Below, piece by piece: positions 39,201 through 47,163 of a DNA stretch of 64,000 nucleotides. Every line of letters starts with the position of its first letter. Position 1 is the first letter of the stretch. The notes under the pieces are model-generated. The model had not been told where the DNA came from and did not search any database. It worked only from the letters and a program-made list of their open reading frames with translations. This stretch comes from Bradyrhizobium daqingense (GTDB lineage Bacteria; Pseudomonadota; Alphaproteobacteria; Rhizobiales; Xanthobacteraceae). The stretch lies in the NCBI RefSeq assembly GCF_021044685.1, contig NZ_CP088014.1, positions 558,001 through 622,000 on the forward strand, written 5' to 3'. The position numbers were made by a program, and so were the translations under genes.

Positions 39201-39959
39201 TCACAGCGCCGCACCCCAGCTCCGCGCGGTCTGCAGAATCCAGTCGCGGTAGAGCGTGAGTGGCGTGACGCCGGTCAACCCACCGCAGCCGGCAGCGCCG
39301 TTCGGCCCCGTGGACCAGCTGACGAGACCGACGAGCAAGGCACCGCTCGGCCTGTCCTCGAACACGGGACCGCCGGAATCGCCAGTGCAAGCGCCAATTC
39401 CGCCGCGAACACCGTTGGTTACGGGATCGACCAGTCGGATCTGGAGCGTGCCCGGCTGGCCGGTAGCAACCAGCGCAGCGACACGTGTGATCCCGCCGCT
39501 CTTGCCATCGCCGCTCGTGGTGACGCCAATGCCTGCGATGGTGAAGCGGCTGCCGACCCGGATTGGAATCGTCGGTGTGCCGACCGTCACCGTGGATTTT
39601 CCCTTCGGTGGAATTTCCAGTTGCAGCAGCGCCACGTCGGCGGTGGCCCGATGCGCCTGCATCGCCTGCATGTTGAAGTTCGGATGGATCGCGACGGTGC
39701 GGACGTTCAGCAATTGCGGCTGGCCGTCGTTGCCGCGATCGACGACCTTGTAGTCTGCACCAGGCTGCACGCAGTGCGCGACGGTGAGCACGAGTTTCGG
39801 CGCGATAAGACTGCCGGTGCAGAAATTACCGCGCGATCCGACGATGGTGACGACGGCGCGTACGACACCGTCGGCCTGCGGCGTGCCGCCGCCGACGATG
39901 GCGTGAGCCGGCGTGGCGAGCAGCAGAACGGCCGTGATGAACGTCGCGATTGTCTTCAT
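39201..39959 (-). CDS. Secreted trypsin-like serine protease
   Basis: A 252-residue S1-family protease. A 20-residue signal peptide ends in A-H-A, and the mature chain then begins directly with I-V-G-G. The triad is H62 (T-V-A-H-C), D108 (T-A-D-V-A-L-L) and S195 (C-T-G-D-S-G-G-P). Two disulfides around the active site are likely (C47-C63 and C191 with a later cysteine). Since signal peptidase would create the I-V-G-G terminus that trypsins normally gain by zymogen cleavage, the enzyme may be active on export. AAGGCG lies ahead of the ATG at 39959. It is a single gene. Confidence 0.92.
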   Translation of the reverse strand: MKTIATFITAVLLLATPAHAIVGGGTPQADGVVRAVVTIVGSRGNFCTGSLIAPKLVLTVAHCVQPGADYKVVDRGNDGQPQLLNVRTVAIHPNFNMQAMQAHRATADVALLQLEIPPKGKSTVTVGTPTIPIRVGSRFTIAGIGVTTSGDGKSGGITRVAALVATGQPGTLQIRLVDPVTNGVRGGIGACTGDSGGPVFEDRPSGALLVGLVSWSTGPNGAAGCGGLTGVTPLTLYRDWILQTARSWGAAL

Positions 39960-40081
39960 GAGATTGCGCCTTGGCGGTCGGGTCGGTCGAGGGCGGAGTT
40001 TGCTTCGGGCTGGCCCTTGCCGATAGCGCGTGCTAGCCGTCTTGTCAGCACTCTTGGCACGGAAATGACGGGGTCGGGTCC

Positions 40082-40717
40082 TTGACGATCGAAGCTGTGA
40101 TCTTTGATTTTGGCGGCGTATTGACGAGCTCGCCATTCGAGGCGTTCACGCGGTTCGAGACCGAGCGCGGCCTGCCCGCCGACATCATCCGGCGCACCAA
40201 CGCCGCCAACCATCTGGAGAATGCCTGGGCCAAGTTCGAACGGGCCGAGGTGGATATCGATACGTTCGATCTTTTGTTCGCCGAAGAATCACGCGCGCTC
40301 GGCGCGGAGGTGCGCGGCCGCGACGTGCTGCCACTGCTGCAGGGCGATCTGCGCCCCGAGATGGTCGAGGCGCTGAAGCGCATCAAGGCGCAGTTCAAGA
40401 CCGGCTGCATCACCAACAACCTTCCGGCCAATGCCATTGGCAGCATGACCGGACGCTCACTCTATGTCGCGGAGGTGATGGTGCTGTTCGACCATGTCAT
40501 CGAATCCGCCAAGATCGGCCTGCGCAAGCCCGATCCCCGCATCTACCGGCTGATGGTCGAGACGCTGAAGGTCGATCCTGCCAGATGCGTCTATCTCGAC
40601 GATCTCGGCGTCAACCTCAAGCCCGCGCGCGAGATGGGCATGACCACGATCAAGGTGACGAGCGGCGCCCAGGCGATCGCGGATCTCGAGAAGGCGACAG
40701 GGTTGAAGCTGGGATAG
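40082..40717 (+). CDS. HAD-superfamily hydrolase (subfamily IA)
   Basis: A 211-residue HAD hydrolase. Motif I is F-D-F-G-G-V-L (its first aspartate is the expected nucleophile, the second position being phenylalanine and glycine in this subgroup), motif II is C-I-T-N-N, motif III K-I-G-L-R-K-P-D-P and motif IV V-Y-L-D-D-L-G. The layout is like the phosphatase-like HAD domain found in ACAD10 and soluble epoxide hydrolase N-domains. Motif I lacks the usual D-x-D second aspartate, so the reaction is uncertain. The start is a TTG at 40082; GTG at 40097 would remove motif I and is unlikely. Stands alone ahead of a repeat. Confidence 0.85.
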   Translation: MTIEAVIFDFGGVLTSSPFEAFTRFETERGLPADIIRRTNAANHLENAWAKFERAEVDIDTFDLLFAEESRALGAEVRGRDVLPLLQGDLRPEMVEALKRIKAQFKTGCITNNLPANAIGSMTGRSLYVAEVMVLFDHVIESAKIGLRKPDPRIYRLMVETLKVDPARCVYLDDLGVNLKPAREMGMTTIKVTSGAQAIADLEKATGLKLG

Positions 40718-40723
40718 TGAAGT

Positions 40724-40809
40724 CGTCGTTGCGAGGAGCGAAGCGACGAAGCAATCCAGAGTCTTTCCGCGGAAGGATACTGGATTGCTTCGCTACGCTC
40801 GCAATGACG
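40724..40809. repeat. Intergenic palindrome, family A (copy 3)
   Basis: Starts CGTCGTTGCGAGGAGCGAAG and ends GCTACGCTCGCAATGACG, with CGAAGCAATCCAG pairing with CTGGATTGCTTCG inside. It separates the convergent HAD hydrolase and mtnA genes. Confidence 0.92.
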
Positions 40810-40841
40810 CGCAGAGACATCTCACCTAGTAGGCCGCCACG

Positions 40842-41948
40842 CTACTCCGCCGCAGTTGCAATCCGCTCCGGAAATGCCGCCACCAACGCGGCACGGTCGG
40901 GCTTCAGCACGCCGCGCTCGGTGATGAGGCCGGTGACGAGCCGCGCCGGCGTGACGTCGAACGCATAATTCGCAACCGGCGAGTTCTCCGGCACGATGCG
41001 CACCGTCTCCAGCCGGCCGTCGGCGGTGCGGCCGGTCATGTCGGTGACCTCCGTGCCGCTGCGCTGCTCGATCGGGATATCGCGGATACCGTCGTGAACG
41101 GCAAAATCGATCGTCGGCGAAGGCAGCGCGACGTAGAACGGCACACCGTTGTCGTGCGCGGCGAGCGCTTTCAAATAGGTGCCGATCTTGTTGCAGACGT
41201 CGCCATTGGCGGCGACGCGGTCGGTGCCGACGATGGCGAGATCGACCATGCCGTGCTGCATCAGGTGGCCGCCGGTATTGTCCGGGATCACCGTGTGCGG
41301 CACGCCATGATGGCCGAGCTCCCAGGCGGTGAGCGAGGCGCCCTGGTTGCGCGGGCGGGTCTCGTCGACCCAGACATGGATCTTGATCCCGCGCTCATGC
41401 GCGAGATAGATCGGCGCCGTCGCCGTGCCCCAGTCCACCGTCGCAAGCCAGCCGGCGTTGCAATGGGTGAGGACGTTGACCGTCTCGCCCGGCTTCTTCG
41501 CCGCGACCGCCTCGATCAGCTTCAGACCATTGTCGGCGATGCCCCGATTGATCTCGACGTCCTGCTCGGCGATCTCGTCGGCGCGCGCATACGCCGCCTC
41601 CGCCCGTTCGGCCGGATCGATCGGCGCGAGTGTCGCGCGCATTTCGTCCAGCGCCCATTTCAGATTGATCGCGGTCGGCCGCGCCACGACCAGCGTCTCA
41701 TAGGCGCGCTTCAGGCCGGCGTCCGAGGCATCCTCGCGCATTGCGAGCGCCATGCCGTAAGCGGCAGTGGCGCCGATCAGCGGCGCGCCGCGCACCAGCA
41801 TATCGCGAATGGCAACCGCCGCGTCCTCGCAGGACGTCAGCTTCGCAACGACGAATTCGTGCGGCAGCCTGCGCTGGTCGATCGCGCCGACCGACCAGCC
41901 GTCGCGCTCGCGCCAGATGCTGCGGAAATGCTTGCCGTCGACCTTCAT
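40842..41948 (-). CDS. mtnA: S-methyl-5-thioribose-1-phosphate isomerase
   Basis: A 368-residue enzyme of the eIF2B-alpha/MtnA family. The catalytic cysteine region reads [10 protein letters not shown], and the aspartate lies in [19 protein letters not shown], both hallmarks of MtnA. It turns methylthioribose-1-phosphate into methylthioribulose-1-phosphate in the methionine salvage pathway. It follows mtnP by 18 bases on the same strand, so the pair forms an operon that covers the first two steps. Later salvage genes are not in the window. Confidence 0.96.
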   Translation of the reverse strand: MKVDGKHFRSIWRERDGWSVGAIDQRRLPHEFVVAKLTSCEDAAVAIRDMLVRGAPLIGATAAYGMALAMREDASDAGLKRAYETLVVARPTAINLKWALDEMRATLAPIDPAERAEAAYARADEIAEQDVEINRGIADNGLKLIEAVAAKKPGETVNVLTHCNAGWLATVDWGTATAPIYLAHERGIKIHVWVDETRPRNQGASLTAWELGHHGVPHTVIPDNTGGHLMQHGMVDLAIVGTDRVAANGDVCNKIGTYLKALAAHDNGVPFYVALPSPTIDFAVHDGIRDIPIEQRSGTEVTDMTGRTADGRLETVRIVPENSPVANYAFDVTPARLVTGLITERGVLKPDRAALVAAFPERIATAAE

Positions 41949-41966
41949 GGAATTCTGCCTTTCCCT

Positions 41967-42842
<876 letters not shown>

Positions 42843-42960
42843 ATCTATTCCACCCTGTCAGCTACCTGCGACATGGTTAAGCTATGCCAGCTTTGCGACG
42901 GATTTGGAACGGGGACGGGGGCGATGCCGGTGGTGTGAGGAGTGCGGGGCCCACCCTCCA

Positions 42961-43087
42961 GTGTCGTCCCTGCGAAGGCAGGGACCCATAACCACAGGCC
43001 GTGGTTGGGCGAAGACTCGTCGTCGGTAGTGCGACCGTCAGGTCGATAGATTCCGCGGTATGGGTCCCTGCGTTCGCAGGGCGACAC
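42961..43087. repeat. Intergenic palindrome, family C (GTGTCGTCCCTGCG type)
   Basis: GTGTCGTCCCTGCGAAGGCA at the left pairs with TGCGTTCGCAGGGCGACAC at the right, and GGGACCCATA with TATGGGTCCC. The middle part (AACCACAGGCCGTGG and ACGAAGACTCG-like bases) resembles the element at 37391. It lies between mtnP and the carrier protein gene. Confidence 0.88.
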
Positions 43088-43112
43088 GGTGGAAGGAGCC
43101 GCGCGCCCTCGT

Positions 43113-43385
43113 TTAAGCGGCGTTCGCCGGCTGCAGCTGGGTCGCGACCATGCGTTCCAGCGTCTCGACCGACTGGAAGTTCTCCGGCGTGATCTCGGAT
43201 TGCGGGATGGTGAAGTCGAACTCGGCTTCGACGCCGAGCATCAGATTGACCATGTCCATCGAGGTCAGGCCGACATCGACCAGCTTCGCCTGCGGCGTGA
43301 TGTTAACGCTGAGCGAGTTCTGTTCGAGGATGCTTTTCACCAGCTTGATGATGCGATTGCGCAAATCGGTATCGAAGGCCTGCAT
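43113..43385 (-). CDS. Acyl/aminoacyl carrier protein
   Basis: A 90-residue four-helix carrier protein. The phosphopantetheine site is S42 in V-G-L-T-S-M-D-M-V, with the usual downstream hydrophobic helix and E-F-D-F-T-I-P-Q-S-E-I sequence. The serine context T-S-M instead of D-S-L marks it as a specialised carrier, not the fatty acid ACP. The ATG at 43385 follows GGGA. It is divergent from a flavoprotein gene and an amino acid:carrier-protein ligase, so it is the natural acceptor of the amino acid activated by that ligase. Confidence 0.88.
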   Translation of the reverse strand: MQAFDTDLRNRIIKLVKSILEQNSLSVNITPQAKLVDVGLTSMDMVNLMLGVEAEFDFTIPQSEITPENFQSVETLERMVATQLQPANAA

Positions 43386-43744
43386 CGGCAAATTCCCATC
43401 TGTCTATCGAGGTCGGACCGGACTGCCGGCTACGATGAGCACGGCCAGCCAATCCCGCAATGGGCGCGAGGATTACTTCGCTTTCCTTAGTAAACGATGA
43501 CTCAGGTTGACTAAAATTCTGCCCTCTTCCAGATCCCTAACGCGACCTGGGAAATTCCGGAGATGCAAACAACCGGACCTTAACTGTTCGTTCGGAATTG
43601 GGCTTTGTTTACCCTCTATTTCATCGACGAATTTGAATTAAATCCGTAGCCTCGTCTCACAAGCAAAGATGGTCGGAAGATCGCTTCAAGCGGCATCGCG
43701 AATGGTGCCGGCGATCTCGAACGGCAAACCGGAGGCGGACGAGC
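43386..43744. other. 359-bp divergent promoter region, AT-richer than its surroundings
   Basis: The stretch lies between the divergent carrier-protein and flavoprotein genes. Parts of it, such as TTGACTAAAATTCTG near 43509 and GAATTTGAATTAAATCC near 43629, are distinctly AT-rich for this genome, which suits promoters. No open reading frame or hairpin of note was seen. Confidence 0.5.
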
Positions 43745-44962
43745 ATGAACGTGCGTGAAGCAGTCCTCACTGTCGACGAAATGCAGACGAGCTTCCTCGA
43801 GCAGGGCCCCTCCCTGATCGAGCGCGCCGCCCGGACCGCCGCAGCGGCGGCGGCCGACGCCGACGGGGTCGATCGCGACGCCCGCTTCCCCCACAAGGCC
43901 TTCGACGTGGCGCGCGAGCAAAAACTGCTCGGCGTCATGATTCCGGTCGAGTTCGGCGGTTTCGGAGCCTCGATCTACGACGTCACCGATATCTGCTACA
44001 CGCTTGGGCGCGCCTGCGCTTCGACCGCGATGATCTACGCGATGCACCAGACCAAGGTTGCCTGCGTGGTCAGGCACGGCCACGGCATCCCCTGGATGGA
44101 AACCATGATGCGCCGGATCGCCCGCGACCAGTGGCTGCTCGCCTCCTCCACGACCGAAGGCCAGAACGGCGGCAACATCCGCGCCAGCGCGGCCGCCGTC
44201 GACCACGCCGGCGACACCGTCTCGCTGGTCCGCGACGCCACCGTGATCTCCTACGGTGCCGAAGCCGACGGCCTCGTCACCATCGCCCGCCGCGCCACCG
44301 ATGCGGCGGCCTCCGACCAGGTGCTGCTGGCGCTCGCCAAGGACGATTACTCGCTGAAGCGGACGCTGGGCTGGGAAACGCTCGGCATGCGCGGCACCTG
44401 CTCGACCGGCTTCGAGCTGAAGGTCGACTGCCCCGCCGACCGTGTCTTCCCGGAATCCTACGACAAGATCCATGCCCAGACCATGACGCCGTTCGCACAT
44501 CTGTGCTGGTCGTCGGCCTGGGCCGGCATTGCCGCTGCGGCCGTGACCCGCGCGCAGGCCTTCATCCGCAAGGCTGCGCGCTCTTCCGGAGGCCAGATGC
44601 CGCCGGCTGCGGCGCACTTCACGGCCGCGAAAATGTCGCTGGCCAAGCTGCGCGCGCTGATTGCCGCCAACATCGACGCGTTCGCCGGCGCCGAGCATGA
44701 CGAGCGCGCGCTGAGCTCGCTCGACTTCCAGTCCTCGATCACGCTGTTGAAGGTGCAGGCGTCCGAGCTCGCGGTCGAAACCGTGATGCATGCGATGCGC
44801 ACGGCGGGCCTTTCCGGCTACCGCAACGACGGCGAGTTCACCATGGGCCGTCACCTGCGCGACGTGCTGTCGTCGCCGATCATGATCAACAACGATCGCA
44901 TACTTGCCAACGCCGCGACATCGACCTTGATGAGCGGCGTGCCATCGAGCCTTCACGACTGA
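43745..44962 (+). CDS. Acyl-CoA dehydrogenase-like flavoprotein of the aminoacyl-carrier-protein cluster
   Basis: A 405-residue acyl-CoA dehydrogenase-fold protein. The N-domain (P-V-E-F-G-G-F-G-A), the middle domain with S-S-T-T-E-G-Q-N-G-G-N-I (in place of the usual T-E-P-G-A-G-S-D) and a C-domain with G-L-S-G-Y-R-N-D-G-E-F are visible. The position of the Y-E-G-T catalytic loop reads M-I-N-N-D, so the usual base is absent, as is a clear helix-G glutamate. It is 55 bases upstream of the amino acid:carrier-protein ligase gene. By analogy with prolyl-carrier-protein oxidases it may oxidise or otherwise modify an aminoacyl thioester; that is inference. GGAGG lies ahead of the ATG. Confidence 0.82.
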   Translation: MNVREAVLTVDEMQTSFLEQGPSLIERAARTAAAAAADADGVDRDARFPHKAFDVAREQKLLGVMIPVEFGGFGASIYDVTDICYTLGRACASTAMIYAMHQTKVACVVRHGHGIPWMETMMRRIARDQWLLASSTTEGQNGGNIRASAAAVDHAGDTVSLVRDATVISYGAEADGLVTIARRATDAAASDQVLLALAKDDYSLKRTLGWETLGMRGTCSTGFELKVDCPADRVFPESYDKIHAQTMTPFAHLCWSSAWAGIAAAAVTRAQAFIRKAARSSGGQMPPAAAHFTAAKMSLAKLRALIAANIDAFAGAEHDERALSSLDFQSSITLLKVQASELAVETVMHAMRTAGLSGYRNDGEFTMGRHLRDVLSSPIMINNDRILANAATSTLMSGVPSSLHD

Positions 44963-45017
44963 CGTGCTTGCCGACCGAAACAACAAGAACAATTTTGACA
45001 TAGCAGGACATCGACCC

Positions 45018-45998
45018 ATGAACATTGCCGTCCTCCCCGATTCGCCCGAGACCGCGCCGCAACTCATCGATCCGCTCGATCATCTCGCCGACAAGCTGTT
45101 CCATCCGATGGGCTCGGACGGCGTCTACGCCCGCACCGCGCTTTACGAGGGCGTCGTCGAGCGGCTCGCGGCGCTGATCACCGGCCACCGCGAGGCCGGT
45201 ACCGAGGTGATGCGCTTTCCGCCGGTGATGAGCCGGGCTCAGCTGGAGAAATCCGGGTACCTCAAGAGCTTTCCGAACCTGCTCGGCTGCGTCTGCGGCC
45301 TGCACGGCACCGAGCGCGAGATCAACGCCGCAGTGAGCCGCTTCGACGCCGGCGGCGACTGGACCACCTCGCTCTCGCCGGCCGACCTCGTGCTGTCGCC
45401 GGCCGCCTGCTATCCGGTCTACCCGATCGCCGCAAGCCGCGGCCAATTGCCGAAAGGCGGCCTGCGCTTCGACGTCGCCGCCGATTGCTTCCGCCGCGAG
45501 CCGTCGAAACACCTCGACCGGCTGCAATCGTTCCGGATGCGCGAATATGTCTGCATCGGGACGGCCGAGGACGTCGCCGACTTCCGCGAGCGCTGGATGG
45601 TCCGCGCGCAGGCGATCGCCCGCGACCTCGGCCTGACCTTCCGCGTCGACTATGCCAGCGATCCCTTCTTCGGCCGCGTCGGCCAGATGAAGGCGGTGAG
45701 CCAGAAGCAGCAGCAGCTCAAATTCGAGCTCCTGATCCCGCTGCGCTCGGAAGAGCAGCCGACCGCCTGCATGAGCTTCAACTATCACCGCGAACATTTC
45801 GGCACGACCTGGGGCATCCAAGACGCCAATGGCGAGCCGGCCCACACCGGCTGCGTCGCTTTCGGCATGGACCGGCTCGCGGTTGCCATGTTCCACACCC
45901 ACGGCACGGATCTTTCCGCCTGGCCCGCGAAGGTCCGAGAGATCATGGGCATGCAGCCGCGCGCTTCGGCCGATGCCCTTGGCGAAGGCTGGCGCTAG
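45018..45998 (+). CDS. Amino acid:[carrier protein] ligase (class II aminoacyl-tRNA synthetase-like)
   Basis: A 326-residue homologue of the atypical archaeal seryl-tRNA synthetase catalytic core, with no tRNA-binding domain. Class II motif 2 is F-R-R-E at 158-161 and motif 3 G-M-D-R-L at 283-287. The putative zinc ligands are C131, E176 and C279, the positions I recall for the characterised Bradyrhizobium enzyme. Such ligases adenylate glycine or alanine and load it on the phosphopantetheine arm of a carrier protein, not on tRNA. ATG 45018 gives this exact length. The neighbouring carrier protein and flavoprotein fit an aminoacyl-thioester pathway whose product is unknown. Confidence 0.95.
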   Translation: MNIAVLPDSPETAPQLIDPLDHLADKLFHPMGSDGVYARTALYEGVVERLAALITGHREAGTEVMRFPPVMSRAQLEKSGYLKSFPNLLGCVCGLHGTEREINAAVSRFDAGGDWTTSLSPADLVLSPAACYPVYPIAASRGQLPKGGLRFDVAADCFRREPSKHLDRLQSFRMREYVCIGTAEDVADFRERWMVRAQAIARDLGLTFRVDYASDPFFGRVGQMKAVSQKQQQLKFELLIPLRSEEQPTACMSFNYHREHFGTTWGIQDANGEPAHTGCVAFGMDRLAVAMFHTHGTDLSAWPAKVREIMGMQPRASADALGEGWR

Positions 45999-46039
45999 CA
46001 AAATTCACGAGGCCGACCATTTCCACGGGCAAGACGAGC

Positions 46040-46915
46040 GTGATTCACACCAAGGTCCGATGCCGCGAGATTACCGAGGCCGACGTCGATAAGATCGCGG
46101 ATCTGCTGACGCGCGGCTTCGTCGGGCGTTCGCGCGAATACTGGATGCAGGGCCTGCGCCGGCAGGCCTTCCGATCCGTGCCGGAAGGCTATCCGCGCTT
46201 CGGCTACATGCTCGACGATGGCGGCACGCCGGTCGGCGTGCTGCTGCTGATCTACACGGCGCGCCAGGGCGGCGATGAGACCGCCATCCAGTGCAACCTG
46301 TCGAGCTGGTACGTCGATCCGGCCTACCGCAACTATGCTCCGCTGCTCACCAAGATCGCGCAGCGGCACAAGGACGTCACCTATCTCAACATCAGCCCGG
46401 CGCCGTGGACCTGGCCGATCATCGAGACGCAGGGTTTCCGTGCCTATTGCCACGGCATCTTCTTCTCGGTGCCTGCGCTGGCGCGGGCCCCGCGCTGGAG
46501 CAAGATCGAGGTCATCTCGCAGCACGCCAAGGCGATCGAGGGGCTATCCGAAGCCGAGACCGAGCTGTTGACGCGGCATGCGCGCTACAATTGTCTCAGC
46601 CTGGTCTGCCGCACGCCGCAGGGGACCTTCCCCTTCGTCCTGCAAGCGGTGCGCATCCGCCGCGGCTTCATCGCACCGCCGGCCATGAAGCTGATCTACT
46701 GCCGCAACACTGCCGAATACGTCGCCTGCGCGGGCCGCATCGGCCGGCTGCTGCTGCGGCTCGGCAAAATCTCGGTGACAGTCGATTCCAACGGCCCGAT
46801 TCCCGGCTTGGTGGGTATTTATACCGAGCGGCGTGGCCGCAAATATTTCAAGGGCCCGCACCGGCCGCAACTCGCCGACCTCACCGACACGGAACTCGTG
46901 TTGTATGGGCCGTAG
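46040..46915 (+). CDS. Acyltransferase-like (GNAT-fold) protein of the aminoacyl-carrier-protein cluster
   Basis: A protein of about 291 residues. The first 140 residues resemble a GNAT N-acyltransferase: R-E-I-T-E-A-D-V-D-K-I-A-D-L-L at the start, a central strand G-V-L-L-L-I-Y and W-Y-V-D-P-A-Y-R. The C-terminal half is not recognised. No ATG is available near the start; GTG at 46040 is chosen, 42 bases past the ligase stop, and the longer frame upstream overlaps the ligase in another frame. It would be well placed to transfer the aminoacyl group from the carrier protein to an acceptor, which is inference from position. Confidence 0.7.
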   Translation: MIHTKVRCREITEADVDKIADLLTRGFVGRSREYWMQGLRRQAFRSVPEGYPRFGYMLDDGGTPVGVLLLIYTARQGGDETAIQCNLSSWYVDPAYRNYAPLLTKIAQRHKDVTYLNISPAPWTWPIIETQGFRAYCHGIFFSVPALARAPRWSKIEVISQHAKAIEGLSEAETELLTRHARYNCLSLVCRTPQGTFPFVLQAVRIRRGFIAPPAMKLIYCRNTAEYVACAGRIGRLLLRLGKISVTVDSNGPIPGLVGIYTERRGRKYFKGPHRPQLADLTDTELVLYGP

Positions 46916-47163
46916 GAGATCGAGTTGTCTGCGTAGCCCGCATGAGCGAAACGACATGCGGGAACGGCTGTCCCGGATGTCGCCGCCCTCGTCGGACCAT
47001 GGACGACTATGGCCTTGCCGAATAGGTGGTAGCGCGTTCTCTCCATCGCCGGTCACCCTCCGTAAACTACGGCGCCTAAGGGAATTTTCCGGCCTCTTCG
47101 CTACCCTCGGCGGCTGAATTACGTTGCGTCAAGTCCATTGCCCGCCGAGATCCCGCCGATCCC

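Noticed and set aside
45485..46039. N-terminal extension of the acyltransferase-like gene over the ligase gene
   Set aside because: This part overlaps the ligase in another frame and gives a Pro/Arg-rich sequence with no family features; the real product starts near 46040.
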